From: Paenibacillus radicis (ex Gao et al. 2016) | Lineage (GTDB): Bacteria; Bacillota; Bacilli; Paenibacillales; Paenibacillaceae | Assembly (NCBI RefSeq): GCF_014641555.1 | Contig: NZ_BMHY01000002.1 | Coordinates: 484,051-548,050, forward strand | Reading direction: 5' to 3' | Length of the DNA stretch: 64,000 bases | Part shown: in pieces, positions 1-9,609 of the stretch | How positions within the stretch are numbered: position 1 is the stretch's first letter | Layout of the letters: every line of letters starts with the position of its first letter | Translations under genes and position numbers: made by a program | Notes under the pieces: generated by a model | What the model was told of the DNA's origin: nothing | What the model saw: only the letters and a program-made list of their open reading frames with translations | Databases searched by the model: none

Positions 1-445
1 TTTCGCAAATGGAGAACCTAGGTTCACGAAAAGCGAAAATCGCTTCGCTAATTTGCAAATGCCGCGTCGCGACAGGCAGATTAACGAAAACAGCTTCGTT
101 AAACAGCGAAGCCGCTTCGCTCTGGCTGGTCAGTGAAGTTGCCCCGCACCCTCTCGCACCTCGTGCTGCTGAGTCCACCGTCCTCCTAATTCGCCGCCGC
201 ATTCCACTAAAATTGTTCTTATGGAAGCCCAGCGAACCAGCTTCGCAAAATAACGAAGCAAACTTCGTAGTTAGTTGGTTGAGTGGACTGCAACGTTGAC
301 ACAGCGAAGCAAACTTCGCAAATGGAGAACCTAGGTTCACGAACAGCGAAAATCGCTTCGCTAATTGGCAAATGCTGCGCCCCAAAGAGGGAGATTAACG
401 AAATTCGCTTCGTTAAACAGCGAAGCTGCTTCGCTATAGCCCGTC
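1..445. repeat. GCGAAG/CTTCGC-rich repeat block, two direct copies 313 bp apart
   Basis: No coding sense is apparent. Two copies of a roughly 125-bp sequence begin near 1 and 315. Each holds the perfect palindrome GAACCTAGGTTC (14-25 and 327-338), then short GCGAA and TTCGC words in both orientations. The same family recurs at 37.5-38.2 kb and 46.0-46.5 kb. Open frames through the block arise from the repeat words and look spurious. Function unknown; it could form many alternative hairpins. Confidence 0.8.
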
Positions 446-742
446 CGTCGGGGATACTAAGCTTAGCCATTCCCGGAGTCTCGAACGCTGCCCCGCCAAC
501 ACTCGTCCTGTACCCTACACACCAACACACCGGCCCTGACCACTGCTCTCGAACACCAATTCCACGCCCCCCGACTAATACCCCGACCCTCGCTAGTATA
601 AAATATTGAACATCAAACCGACAAAAGACTAAATTGTGGCAGGTACATGCGAAATGTTACAATTATGAGCGCAAAACGCGCTGCGTTTTAAGCAATCATT
701 ACGATAAGCAGTGACATCATGACGGGGGAAGTGGCATAACGC
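446..742. other. Intergenic leader upstream of the sensor kinase
   Basis: No gene is seen. A perfect inverted repeat AAAACGC-gct-GCGTTTT lies at 673-689, about 55 bases before the kinase start, and could be an operator or a leader hairpin. A purine-rich GGGGGAAG near 724-731 may be the ribosome site for the kinase, about 11 bases before its ATG. No clear sigma-A promoter was identified. Confidence 0.45.
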
Positions 743-2533
743 ATGTATAAATGGCTTTTCGTGAACCGAAGCATTCGAACGAAGATCGTTTGGAGCAGCG
801 TCGTCATCTCGCTTATTCCGCTGCTGGTGCTGTCTTTTTTGTTTTACCGCAGCAGTAATCTGTCGCTGGAGAAGGCGATGGTTCGCAGTGCGGATCAGAA
901 CGCGGCTTATCTCTCGGATGATTTGGATGAATATTTTCGCAACTTCACTTCCTCTGCTCTTCAGGTATACGGCTTTAGCCGGATTACGAACATGATGGCG
1001 CATGGCGCAGATTACAACAACGCGGATGTTATCAACCTGCGAGAGTCGCTGGCCAGCTATTATCTGCTTGTCGTCAATAAAAACACGGACATCATTAAGA
1101 TCATGATTTATGGTCAAAACAACGAGCTGCAGGATACTTGGTCAAGGGCGTCAAGCTACAATACGATTCGGCTGGGACCGGGCACTCCCCACTTCAAGGA
1201 GATGCTCGATTTGCCGTTTCAGCATACGTTGATGTATACCTACCGCGAGCCGGCGCTGAATCAAGACTTATTTGTCTATTCCATTACGATCTACGATCCG
1301 TTTTACCGAAAAAAATTCGGTTCCATGGTGTTTTTCGTGCAGCATAAAGAACTGGCCAAAAAAATTGAATCAATGAACCGGCCTCCAAACGTCATCTCGC
1401 TGCAAAATGCTTTCGGCGAGACCTTTTATCGAACGAACGATGCTTACCCGAATGAGGTGCAGCCGTATACAAGGCCCGATGAACCGCCAGTCGAACGGAC
1501 GAGGGAATTGTATTTTTCGAAAAGCAAGGATTTGCTTGTGAGTCAATCTCAGCTTGATCACGCAAACATTGGCCTTACCTTGCTTTATCCGGCAACCGAG
1601 CTTGCCCAAAACCGCAAAAACACCATGTTCATCATTATCGGCGCGGTCGCCTTCGTTATGATTATCGTTGCGGTGTGCTCCATGCTGGTACAGAAGTCGA
1701 TTACGAAGCCGATACAGCTGCTTGGAAAGGCGATGAAGTCTGTGCGCGGGGGCGACTTCCATGTCACCTTGGAGCCGAGGCGCTATCGGGACGATTTGTC
1801 AGAGCTGATGCGCAACTTCAATTTCATGACTGATAAAATCAGAGAGCTGATCGAGACGGAGTACCAGATGCAGCTCCGCAATAAAGAAGCACAAATTTTA
1901 ACGCTGCAAATGCAGATTAATCCTCATTTTTTATACAATACGCTCCAAACGATTGGCGGCAAGGCGGTGCTGATCGGCGAATATGATATTCACGAAATGT
2001 GCCGGGCATTGGCTGATATGTTCCGTTACAGCTTTTACGAGGGCAATATGGAGTCGACGATTACGCATGAGCTGGCTCATGTGAACAACTATTTGTACAT
2101 TCAGCAGCTTCGGTTTGAGGAATCGATCTCGACCGAATTTGAAATTGAGCCCGATCTGATGGACGTTTCCATCATCCGCTTTGTCATGCAGCCGATTATC
2201 GAGAACGTCGTCATTCATGTTCTGGACAAGCATAGTGAAGGCCAGCTTCGGATACGGGTAGCCGCGTTCCGCCAGAATGAATCGGTCGTCATTGAACTTC
2301 GGGACAACGGCCCCGGCATTGAGCCGGAGAAGCTGTCTGCCTTGCAGCGCAATCTGGAGAAACGTTCCCTTGAGGTGCTGTCGGGCGTCTCCATCGGTCT
2401 GAAAAACGTACATGAACGCATCCGGCTCGTCTATGGTGAACCGTACGGACTGGAAATAGACAGTGAGCTAGGGAGAGGGACGACGATTCAAATACGAATC
2501 CCCTATAAGAAAAGAGGGATAGATCATGTATAA
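743..2533 (+). CDS. YesM-type sensor histidine kinase (sugar two-component system)
   Basis: Membrane sensor kinase of 596 residues. An N-terminal membrane segment (about 15-35) is followed by a large extracytoplasmic sensor region, a second membrane segment (about 292-315), a HAMP linker (about 316-370), a His_kinase domain with the phospho-acceptor in NPHFLYN (His395), and a HATPase domain with the DNGPGI box near residue 515. This architecture is typical of Paenibacillus and Bacillus YesM-like kinases that sense extracellular sugars. Its 3' end overlaps the response regulator by 8 bases, so the two are translationally coupled. The sugar ABC transporter just downstream is the likely target. 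The ligand cannot be read from sequence; galactosides or related plant oligosaccharides are inferred from context. Confidence 0.93.
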   Translation: MYKWLFVNRSIRTKIVWSSVVISLIPLLVLSFLFYRSSNLSLEKAMVRSADQNAAYLSDDLDEYFRNFTSSALQVYGFSRITNMMAHGADYNNADVINLRESLASYYLLVVNKNTDIIKIMIYGQNNELQDTWSRASSYNTIRLGPGTPHFKEMLDLPFQHTLMYTYREPALNQDLFVYSITIYDPFYRKKFGSMVFFVQHKELAKKIESMNRPPNVISLQNAFGETFYRTNDAYPNEVQPYTRPDEPPVERTRELYFSKSKDLLVSQSQLDHANIGLTLLYPATELAQNRKNTMFIIIGAVAFVMIIVAVCSMLVQKSITKPIQLLGKAMKSVRGGDFHVTLEPRRYRDDLSELMRNFNFMTDKIRELIETEYQMQLRNKEAQILTLQMQINPHFLYNTLQTIGGKAVLIGEYDIHEMCRALADMFRYSFYEGNMESTITHELAHVNNYLYIQQLRFEESISTEFEIEPDLMDVSIIRFVMQPIIENVVIHVLDKHSEGQLRIRVAAFRQNESVVIELRDNGPGIEPEKLSALQRNLEKRSLEVLSGVSIGLKNVHERIRLVYGEPYGLEIDSELGRGTTIQIRIPYKKRGIDHV

Positions 2534-4121
2534 AATTATGGTAGTCGACGATGAGGCGCTAAGCCGTAAAACGATTGTCAAAATGATAGACGAGCTCGGG
2601 CTGCAGACGGAAGTGATCGCGGAAGCGAAGCATGGCGAAGAGGCGCTCCAGCTCATTCAGATCAATAAGCCGCATATCGTCGTTACAGACATGAACATGC
2701 CTGTGATGAACGGACAACAGTTTCTGGAGACGCTGTATCGCGAATTCAGTGAGATTAGAGTTATCGTCATCAGCGGCTACTCACAATTCGAATATTTGAA
2801 GGCGGCATTGACCTTCCAAGCTTGTGAGTACGTGCTGAAGCCGGTAGCCGTTACAGAGCTGCGCGGGGCGCTTAATAAAGCAATTGAAGCGGTGAGCGAA
2901 TATTCCAGCAGGCAGCAGGAGCGAAAGTCCTCCCGGGAGATGATGAAGCTGCGCCGTGAGGATTTTCTTCAACATGTAGCCAACAAGCGGATTACGAATA
3001 AATTCGATATTCAATCGCAAGCGGAGGAGCTTGGGCTCGCACCGGTGCTGTCCGCAGGCGGCTACCGGGTTGCGGTCTGCGTCATTCGCCAGTTCAAAGA
3101 GATATCGCGTACTAAATTTCATGGCAATGCTGATCTATTTATGTTCTGTCTCGAAAATATTATGTACGAGCTATTGCCGCAGGAAGAGTGTGCATGGATC
3201 TACAAATCGGATGACCGGTTTCGTCTCTGTCTCATATTGCCCGTGAATGCCTTTCAAAAGAAGCGTACCGAGGAAACGCTGCTGGCCTTTCACAAGGCCG
3301 TCCATCAGACACTTGGCGGAGACGTGGCGGTGGGCATCAGCCCCGAGTTCAGCGGATTAGAGAAGCTGCCAGAGGCATACGGCACAGCGATTGATGCGTT
3401 TGAGCATAACCCGTTCGCGGGCAATGGCTTGACCGTCCGTCATGCGGAAGCCGGGGGACGGGCAGCAGAGCTGGAGCTGCTTGCCTCCTTCGATCAGAAG
3501 CGGCTTGGACAGGCATTTGGCTCCGGCAAAGCGAAGGATATGCGGGGCATTATGAGCGATTTTGTACGGAAGCTGGGGCAGCATGCCGAAGCGGCGATTC
3601 GTGACGTGCACCGGGAGCTGTTCAAAATCCGGCAAACGGCCATTTCGGAAATGAACGGCATCGCGACGGCGGAGCCCTCTTTATTCGATTCGCAAGCTGT
3701 GGAGGCCGTGCTTAGTCCGCTCGAGCTGCGCTCCTTTCTCGATAAGCTGGCCTCGGCAGCAGAGGATTTTGGCAAAAATCGCGATATGCCCGAATCGGTT
3801 CAGACCGTCCGGCAAATCGCGCAATATATGGATGAGCATTACTTCGAGGATATCGGCTTGATCGACATTGCGACGCGTCATTATATGGACCCCGCTTATT
3901 TAAGCAAGCTGTTCAAGGCGGTAACCGATGAGAATTTTATCGAGTATCTGACGCGCAAGCGGATGGAGAAAGCTTGTGAGCTGCTATGCTCACCCGAGCG
4001 GAAAGTGAATGAAATTGCGGAGCTGGTCGGCTATGAGAATCAGCGGTATTTCAGCCAGGTGTTCAAGAAATTTACCGGCCGTACACCCTCCGAATACCGG
4101 GAGGCATTTGGCCAGCTGTAG
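2526..4121 (+). CDS. YesN-type response regulator, receiver plus AraC DNA-binding domain
   Basis: A 531-residue regulator. The N-terminal receiver domain has the acidic pocket (VVDDEA near residue 6), the phospho-acceptor Asp55 in TDMNMPVMNG, and the conserved Lys near residue 106 (VLKPVA). A long middle region of no obvious family follows, then a C-terminal AraC/XylS double helix-turn-helix (about 430-530) ending in GRTPSEYREAF. It overlaps the kinase gene by 8 bases, and the pair is a standard cognate two-component system. By family precedent it activates the adjacent CUT1 transporter in response to an extracellular sugar; no binding site could be assigned. Confidence 0.93.
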   Translation: MYKIMVVDDEALSRKTIVKMIDELGLQTEVIAEAKHGEEALQLIQINKPHIVVTDMNMPVMNGQQFLETLYREFSEIRVIVISGYSQFEYLKAALTFQACEYVLKPVAVTELRGALNKAIEAVSEYSSRQQERKSSREMMKLRREDFLQHVANKRITNKFDIQSQAEELGLAPVLSAGGYRVAVCVIRQFKEISRTKFHGNADLFMFCLENIMYELLPQEECAWIYKSDDRFRLCLILPVNAFQKKRTEETLLAFHKAVHQTLGGDVAVGISPEFSGLEKLPEAYGTAIDAFEHNPFAGNGLTVRHAEAGGRAAELELLASFDQKRLGQAFGSGKAKDMRGIMSDFVRKLGQHAEAAIRDVHRELFKIRQTAISEMNGIATAEPSLFDSQAVEAVLSPLELRSFLDKLASAAEDFGKNRDMPESVQTVRQIAQYMDEHYFEDIGLIDIATRHYMDPAYLSKLFKAVTDENFIEYLTRKRMEKACELLCSPERKVNEIAELVGYENQRYFSQVFKKFTGRTPSEYREAFGQL

Positions 4122-4245
4122 CCGCGATTTCAAAAAAATAAACATGAGGCTCACAATAAATTGGATTACCGTTCCTCCCGGCGATTAGTAAGCTAGGTTC
4201 AGAACATGCAAGTTGTTCCCGTATAAATCGAGGAGGGGTTACAGA

Positions 4246-5550
4246 ATGAAAAAAGCTTTTAGCCTGATCATCGTATCGGCGCTCCTGACACTGCTTCTGG
4301 CAGCATGCGGCTCCAGTAACGAAAAGCCGGCAAACACGGCCGCACCGACAAACGGCGAGAATCAAGGAGGCAAACCGGTCACGATTTCATTCATGCATTT
4401 CAAGAGTGATTTCACCGACGGCGTAGCGAAAATCGTCGAGCAGTTCGAGACTGAGAATCCATTGATCAAAGTCAATGTACAGCCAGTCAAATATGATGAT
4501 TACTACACCTTACTGAAAACAAAGCTGGCGGGCGGAGACATCGTAGACGTCTTCACGCTGAATGCAGGTGCGCAAACGAAGCTGTTCTCCGACGGCGGAT
4601 ACCTGGAAGATTTGACAGGCAAGCCGTTCCTGGCAGACTTCGAAGAAGCTGTACTGAAGTCGCAATCGACTGACGGTAAAAACTACGTTATGCCGATTAA
4701 CGCCAACCCGATCGCGGTCTTTTACAATAAACAAATTTTCACTGACCTCGGCATTGAAATTCCACGGACGTACGACGCGCTGATTGAAGCGGCGAAAAAG
4801 ATCAAGGAAGCGGGCAAAACGCCGTTCGCCTTGGGCTGGAAAGATCCATGGACACTGAGCATGTGGTTGTCCCGCGATCTGCCAAGCAACTCCGCACTCG
4901 TTAACAACCAGCCGGATTTCTTCGAGAAGCTGGAGACGGGTTCCGTCAAATTTGCCGATAATCCGGCGACAAAAACGATGATTGAGCATGCGCAGCAGCT
5001 GTTCGAACTCGGCAACAAGGATCAGCTCGGCGTTGATTACAACGGCGCAGTCGATCTGTTCGCCAAAGGCGACGTTGGCATGATGTACATGGGAACATGG
5101 CCGCTTGCCGATATTCAGAAGAAAAATCCGGATCTCTACAACAACATGGGTTACTTCCCGTATCCGTTCAGCAACGATGAGAGCCTGAACAAGCTGGAAT
5201 TCAACCCGGACGCTTCCATCGCGATCAACACGAAATCGCCGAACAAGGAAGCAGCAGAGAAGTTCCTTGCGTTTCTTGCCAGCAAAGAAGGCGGAGACCT
5301 GTGGGTTAAAAACCTCAATTCCCTTAGCTATGTAAAAGGAACGGAAACGAACATTGCGCCTGCAGTCAACGATCTGAAGCCGTACTTTGACAGCGGGGAG
5401 CTGTACGATTCCCAGCTTTACCTGGCTAAGACGACGATTGACTGGGGTACACCATTTACACAATCGCTGCAAAAGCTGTTTTTCAAGAAATCGACTGTAG
5501 ATCAAGTCATTCAAGAGATGGACGACTGGATTGCGAAAAACCATAACTAA
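4246..5550 (+). CDS. Extracellular solute-binding lipoprotein of a CUT1 sugar ABC transporter
   Basis: A 434-residue binding protein. The ATG at 4246 follows GAGGAGGGG with good spacing and begins a lipoprotein signal peptide with lipobox LLAAC, so Cys near residue 21 would be lipidated. A polar linker rich in Asn, Thr and Pro follows. The rest matches family 1 extracellular sugar-binding proteins (MalE/MsmE-like), for example VMPINANPIAVFYNKQIF and GDVGMMYMGTWPL. It captures an oligosaccharide at the cell surface for the two permeases downstream. A frame open from 4213 exists, but the 4246 start fits the ribosome site and the signal peptide far better. Confidence 0.94.
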   Translation: MKKAFSLIIVSALLTLLLAACGSSNEKPANTAAPTNGENQGGKPVTISFMHFKSDFTDGVAKIVEQFETENPLIKVNVQPVKYDDYYTLLKTKLAGGDIVDVFTLNAGAQTKLFSDGGYLEDLTGKPFLADFEEAVLKSQSTDGKNYVMPINANPIAVFYNKQIFTDLGIEIPRTYDALIEAAKKIKEAGKTPFALGWKDPWTLSMWLSRDLPSNSALVNNQPDFFEKLETGSVKFADNPATKTMIEHAQQLFELGNKDQLGVDYNGAVDLFAKGDVGMMYMGTWPLADIQKKNPDLYNNMGYFPYPFSNDESLNKLEFNPDASIAINTKSPNKEAAEKFLAFLASKEGGDLWVKNLNSLSYVKGTETNIAPAVNDLKPYFDSGELYDSQLYLAKTTIDWGTPFTQSLQKLFFKKSTVDQVIQEMDDWIAKNHN

Positions 5551-5571
5551 CGCTCTTTAATAAGCAAAGAA

Positions 5572-5604
5572 GAATGGCACGGGGAAATTTCACCTGTGCC
5601 ATTC
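5572..5604 (+). promoter_or_regulatory. Intergenic stem-loop between binding protein and permeases
   Basis: GAATGGCAC (5572-5580) pairs perfectly with GTGCCATTC (5596-5604), and the loop bases 5582-5591 can extend the stem. No T-run follows, so it is not a classic terminator. In CUT1 operons such hairpins protect the upstream message or cut downstream transcription, giving excess binding protein over permease. That role is inference. Confidence 0.65.
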
Positions 5605-5625
5605 CTCTTCAGAAAGGGAATTTCT

Positions 5626-6504
5626 ATGACCAACATGAAGCGAATTCTCCGTGGAGAAGGCTGGTACCTCTTCTTCCTTTTGCCCGCCGTCTGTCTGTTT
5701 ATTCTGGCGGTTGTTGTACCTTTAGCGATGGGAGCACGCTATTCCTTTTCCAGCTGGGATGGTGTATCCACTACAATAGCTTACAATGGTTGGGACAATT
5801 ACGTGAAAGCTTTCCAGGACAAAGATTTGTGGAGAGCGTTATGGAACACGTTTAAATACGCCATCATTTTAACAATTCTGATTAATGCACTATCTCTTTT
5901 TCTTGCTTTGCTGCTCGATTCCTATCTTAAATTCAGAAACGTATTCCGTACGATCTTTTTCCTGCCAAGCGTTATCTCTATCGTCTTGTCGGGCTTCGTA
6001 TGGAACTATAACTATAGTCAGGGCTTTCCGAAGCTGCTCGCTTATTTCGGCGTCGACATGACAAGCCCGCTGGGCAATCCTGATTATGCGATGATGGGCT
6101 TAATTATCGTTGCTCTGTGGCAAGGCATTGGCTCGCCGATGATCATTTATATTGCAGGCTTGCAAGGCATTCCGGGCGAATTGCTGGAGAGCGCCAAGAT
6201 AGACGGGGCTACGACGTGGAAATCTTTCCGCCACATTACGTTCCCGCTGCTTGCGCCTTCGTTAACGATTAATTTGCTGCTCGTCATGACGGGCGCGCTT
6301 AAGGTGTTTGATCTGGTCTATGTAACGACGAAAGGCGGCCCGGGTTTTTCGACCGAGGTGATGTCGACGTACATTTACCGCACCTCATTCGATAACTTCA
6401 AGGCGGGGTACGGCATGACGCTGTCGATGATATTCTTCCTCGTCCTCGTAATCGTCACCGTTGCACAAGTCGGAATTTTCAGAAGACGGGAAGTGGATTT
6501 ATAA
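5626..6504 (+). CDS. CUT1 sugar ABC transporter permease (MalF/UgpA-like)
   Basis: Integral membrane permease of 292 residues. The start at 5626 is chosen because AGAAAGGG at 5611-5618 is well placed; a longer open frame from 5596 would begin inside the stem-loop. Six hydrophobic segments are visible. The EAA-type loop that contacts the ATPase reads ELLESAKIDGATTWKSFRHI, near residue 190. Its last base overlaps the next permease start (TAATG). It forms the heterodimeric channel with the following gene. No ATPase gene is nearby, so a shared MsmK/MsmX-type ATPase elsewhere is expected, as is common in this group. Confidence 0.94.
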   Translation: MTNMKRILRGEGWYLFFLLPAVCLFILAVVVPLAMGARYSFSSWDGVSTTIAYNGWDNYVKAFQDKDLWRALWNTFKYAIILTILINALSLFLALLLDSYLKFRNVFRTIFFLPSVISIVLSGFVWNYNYSQGFPKLLAYFGVDMTSPLGNPDYAMMGLIIVALWQGIGSPMIIYIAGLQGIPGELLESAKIDGATTWKSFRHITFPLLAPSLTINLLLVMTGALKVFDLVYVTTKGGPGFSTEVMSTYIYRTSFDNFKAGYGMTLSMIFFLVLVIVTVAQVGIFRRREVDL

Positions 6505-7322
6505 TGAAAATAACCCGAATTTCGGTTTTTGCCTTAGTTGCTCTGCTAGCTGTCTTGTTCATCTTTCCGCTGTACGTTGCCGTATTAATGGCGTTCAAAT
6601 CGGCGAAGCAAACGTTTGATTCCTTTTACGCGTGGCCTTCGAGCCTCGATTTCTCAAACTTTGTTCAAGCCTGGAACACCTCGGACTATCCGAAAGCGAT
6701 TTTTAACAGTCTTATCATTACGATTATTTCGGTGGCGCTCATTATTATCGCTTCCGCACTGGCAGGCTACTCCATCGCCAGAAGGAACAAGCCGTTCTAT
6801 AACGTTGTCTTTCTGTTGTTTCTATCGGGGATGATGGTTCCTTTTCAGGTGACGATGCTTCCGCTCTATAAGCTTGGCAAATCACTGCAGCTTGTGGACA
6901 GTCATTGGGGAATCGCGCTGATTTATGGCGGCTTTGGCGTTCAGATGGGCGTCTTGTTCTTCTCCGGCTTCGTGCGCGGCATTTCAAGAGAAATCGAGGA
7001 GGCGGCACGGATTGACGGCTGCTCCACTCCCGGCATCTTTTTCCGCATCATTATGCCGCTGCTCAAGCCCGTTACCGCAACGGTCGTCGTATTGAACGTG
7101 CTTTATATTTGGAATGACTTCCTGCTGCCGCTCTTGTATTTGCAAGGCAAGGATTTCCGGACGATTCCGCTGCAGCAATACTTTTTCTTCGGCCAATACA
7201 GCAGCGATTTGAATCTGGCCTTCGCTTATGCCGTTATGGGCATGGTACCGATTGTCGTCTTCTTCCTGTTCATGCAGCGGTTTATCGTCAAAGGAATTGC
7301 GGCAGGTGCGATCAAGGGCTAA
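6504..7322 (+). CDS. CUT1 sugar ABC transporter permease (MalG/UgpE-like)
   Basis: Second permease of the heterodimer, 272 residues with about six membrane segments. The ATPase-contact loop EIEEAARIDGCSTPGIFFRI (about 162-181) is the EAA motif of the family. The C-terminal FIVKGIAAGAIKG is typical of MalG-like permeases. Its start overlaps the stop of the first permease, so the two are coupled. The substrate is presumed to be the oligosaccharide cut by the GH36 enzyme encoded next. Confidence 0.94.
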   Translation: MKITRISVFALVALLAVLFIFPLYVAVLMAFKSAKQTFDSFYAWPSSLDFSNFVQAWNTSDYPKAIFNSLIITIISVALIIIASALAGYSIARRNKPFYNVVFLLFLSGMMVPFQVTMLPLYKLGKSLQLVDSHWGIALIYGGFGVQMGVLFFSGFVRGISREIEEAARIDGCSTPGIFFRIIMPLLKPVTATVVVLNVLYIWNDFLLPLLYLQGKDFRTIPLQQYFFFGQYSSDLNLAFAYAVMGMVPIVVFFLFMQRFIVKGIAAGAIKG

Positions 7323-7324
7323 CA

Positions 7325-7391
7325 AATCCGAATATAGTCCATGATAATCCGAATTCAGTCAATTGGCTCCTGGACCGTTTCGGGATAAAGT
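7325..7391 (+). promoter_or_regulatory. Promoter with two 21-bp-spaced direct repeats upstream of the GH36 gene
   Basis: AATCCGAATATAGTCC (7325-7340) and AATCCGAATTCAGTCA (7346-7361) start exactly 21 bp apart, two helical turns, as in AraC-family activator sites. The second repeat abuts a -35-like TTGGCT (7363-7368), followed after 17 bases by a -10-like TAAAGT (7386-7391). The block recurs at 11517-11583 before the DUF5107 gene. It implies control by an AraC-type activator, probably the one encoded at 10552-11439. Confidence 0.7.
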
Positions 7392-7452
7392 GAAGCATAC
7401 GTTCAAATAGCAGCAACCCGCAATGGAAGGTTAACGAAGGAGGATGACAGCG

Positions 7453-9561
7453 ATGACGATTAAATATTGGGAGAAGTCCAACCTATTCGAGCTTCGTACC
7501 CACAATACATCTTATCTTTTTGGCGTCAACGAGAGCGGTACGCTTCAACATATTTATTGGGGAGCGCCCGTTCATGCGGAGGAATGCGCAGGCCTGCTCC
7601 GGGCACGGTCACATAGCTCGTTCGATATGGCTGTTGACCGCGAGACTGAGGAGTATGGCGGCCGGGGCGGCGCAGGTTATGCCGAGCCGGGCTTGCAGGT
7701 CACTTTCGCAGATGGTGTCCGCGACTTGAGGCTTGTCTACTCCGGCTATGAGCTGGAAGGCGACCGTAACCTGACGATCAAGCTGGCCGACGAGCATTAT
7801 GCACTGAAGGTGGAGGTGAGCTACACTGTCGTCTCCAACCATGATGTAATTGAGCGTCAAGTCAAGGTGACGAACGAGGAAGAGCAGCCTGTACGTGTTG
7901 AGCAGATTATGTCTGCGCTGTGGTCGATCGGCGAGCTTCCGGACTACCGGCTGACTCATGTAACCGGCCGGTGGGCTGGTGAATATCAATTGCGCTCTAA
8001 TCTTCTGACAGAGGGAAAAAAAGTGCTGGAGTCCCGCAGAGGCTTCACGGGCCCGCATGCTAACCCTTGGTTTGCCGTTGACGATGGCAGTGCACGGGAA
8101 ACAACCGGCAGCGTATGGTTTGGCGCGCTCGCTTGGAGCGGCAACTGGAAGCTGGTGCTGGAGCGGACGACGTTCGGCAAGCTGCGGATTGCTGGCGGCA
8201 TCCACGATTTCGACGGCTCGTTCCTGCTTGCTCCGGGAGCATCGTACGAAGCTCCCGTCTTTGTTGGCGGATTTACGGATGGCGGATTTGGCGAGATGAG
8301 CCGGATTTTGCATCGTTATGAGCGAAGCGAGATTATTCCGGCGACAAAACTGCGCAAAGTGCTATACAACTCCTGGGAGGCGACGGAGTTCGACGTTACC
8401 GTTCAAGGGCAGCTCGCGCTTGCTGAGCGGGCGGCAAAGCTTGGCGTGGAACGCTTCGTCGTGGACGACGGCTGGTTCGGCCAGCGGCACAGCGACCGGG
8501 CGGGGCTTGGCGACTGGTACGTCAATCCCGAGAAATTCCCGAACGGCTTGTCGGAGCTCATCGATGAGGTGAAAGGCCTTGGCATGGAATTCGGCCTTTG
8601 GGTAGAGCCGGAATCCGTTAATCCGGACAGCGATCTTTACCGCAAGCATCCGGATTGGACGTACCATTTTCCAACACGTGTAGGCACGGAGCTTCGGAAT
8701 CAGTATTTGCTCAATTTGGGCAAGCCTGAAGTTAAAGCGTTCGTCTTAGACTTTATGACGGAGCTGCTGTCTACGTACGACATCTCCTTCATTAAATGGG
8801 ATATGAACCGGACGGTAACAGAGCCTGGCGAAACGTCTGGTCCGGGGCAGGACAAGTCGGTATGGATTCGTCATGTGGAGCATCTTTATGAGATTTGGGC
8901 CGAGCTGCGCCGCCGTTTCCCGAATGTCGAATTTGAGACTTGCGCCGGAGGCGGAGGCCGGATCGATCTGGGCATCCTTCGGTATGCGGATCAGGCATGG
9001 ATTAGCGACAACACGGATGCGAGAGACCGGCTGAGCATTCAAGAGGGCTTCAGCTATGCATACAGCCCGTCTGTCATGATGTGCTGGGTCACAGAATCGC
9101 CAAATGGATTTAACGGCAGAAGCTTGCCGCTCTCCTATCGCTTCCATAGCGCCATGATGGGCGGACTTGGCATCGGTGCGAACATTGGCAAGTGGTCGCC
9201 GGAGGAGATGGAGGAAGCGCGTAAATTCGTGGAGCTGTACAAGGAGATTCGTCATGTGGTGCAAGAGGGCGAGCTGTACCGCTTGCAATCGCTGCGTGAC
9301 TCCAATGTTTCAGCTACTCAGTATGTCAGCGCGGACGGCGGGGAAGCCGTTGCGTTCGCCTTCCTGCAGTCGCATCATTTCGGCAATTCGCTGACGATGC
9401 TTCGCCTTCAAGGGCTGGATCCAGAAGCAGCCTATGAAGTATCGGGGGCTGCCGCAGAAGGAACAGGCATCTTCCATGGCTCGAATCTGATGCAGATCGG
9501 CTTGCCGATTTCTTGGAGAGGCGACTATGCCAGCGTCTTGATCCGCTTAAAGCGGGTATAA
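7453..9561 (+). CDS. Alpha-galactosidase, glycoside hydrolase family 36
   Basis: A retaining alpha-galactosidase of 702 residues that removes terminal alpha-1,6-galactose from melibiose, raffinose-type sugars or galactomannan side chains. The nucleophile is Asp450 in IKWDMNR and the acid/base is Asp519 in ISDNTD, preceded by the family motif CAGGGGRIDLGIL. The N-terminal beta-sandwich and C-terminal domain are present, and the length is normal for the cytoplasmic GH36 group. No signal peptide is seen, so imported oligosaccharides are the substrate. The start at 7453 lies 9 bases after AAGGAGG; an ATG at 7444 touches the ribosome site and is unlikely. It has its own promoter and is followed by a mutarotase-like gene. 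Confidence 0.93.
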   Translation: MTIKYWEKSNLFELRTHNTSYLFGVNESGTLQHIYWGAPVHAEECAGLLRARSHSSFDMAVDRETEEYGGRGGAGYAEPGLQVTFADGVRDLRLVYSGYELEGDRNLTIKLADEHYALKVEVSYTVVSNHDVIERQVKVTNEEEQPVRVEQIMSALWSIGELPDYRLTHVTGRWAGEYQLRSNLLTEGKKVLESRRGFTGPHANPWFAVDDGSARETTGSVWFGALAWSGNWKLVLERTTFGKLRIAGGIHDFDGSFLLAPGASYEAPVFVGGFTDGGFGEMSRILHRYERSEIIPATKLRKVLYNSWEATEFDVTVQGQLALAERAAKLGVERFVVDDGWFGQRHSDRAGLGDWYVNPEKFPNGLSELIDEVKGLGMEFGLWVEPESVNPDSDLYRKHPDWTYHFPTRVGTELRNQYLLNLGKPEVKAFVLDFMTELLSTYDISFIKWDMNRTVTEPGETSGPGQDKSVWIRHVEHLYEIWAELRRRFPNVEFETCAGGGGRIDLGILRYADQAWISDNTDARDRLSIQEGFSYAYSPSVMMCWVTESPNGFNGRSLPLSYRFHSAMMGGLGIGANIGKWSPEEMEEARKFVELYKEIRHVVQEGELYRLQSLRDSNVSATQYVSADGGEAVAFAFLQSHHFGNSLTMLRLQGLDPEAAYEVSGAAAEGTGIFHGSNLMQIGLPISWRGDYASVLIRLKRV

Positions 9562-9609
9562 GAGCGTAAGGGATAAACACTTTGCGTAAAAGGGAGGCGG
9601 GTGAACGAG

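Noticed and set aside
1..609. Small open frames on both strands in the repeat block
   Set aside because: They arise from GCGAAG/CTTCGC words, give similar nonsense peptides at each repeat copy, and lack ribosome sites.
4510..5544. Long minus-strand open frame opposite the sugar-binding lipoprotein
   Set aside because: It lies wholly within the clear lipoprotein gene and shows only composition-driven residues.
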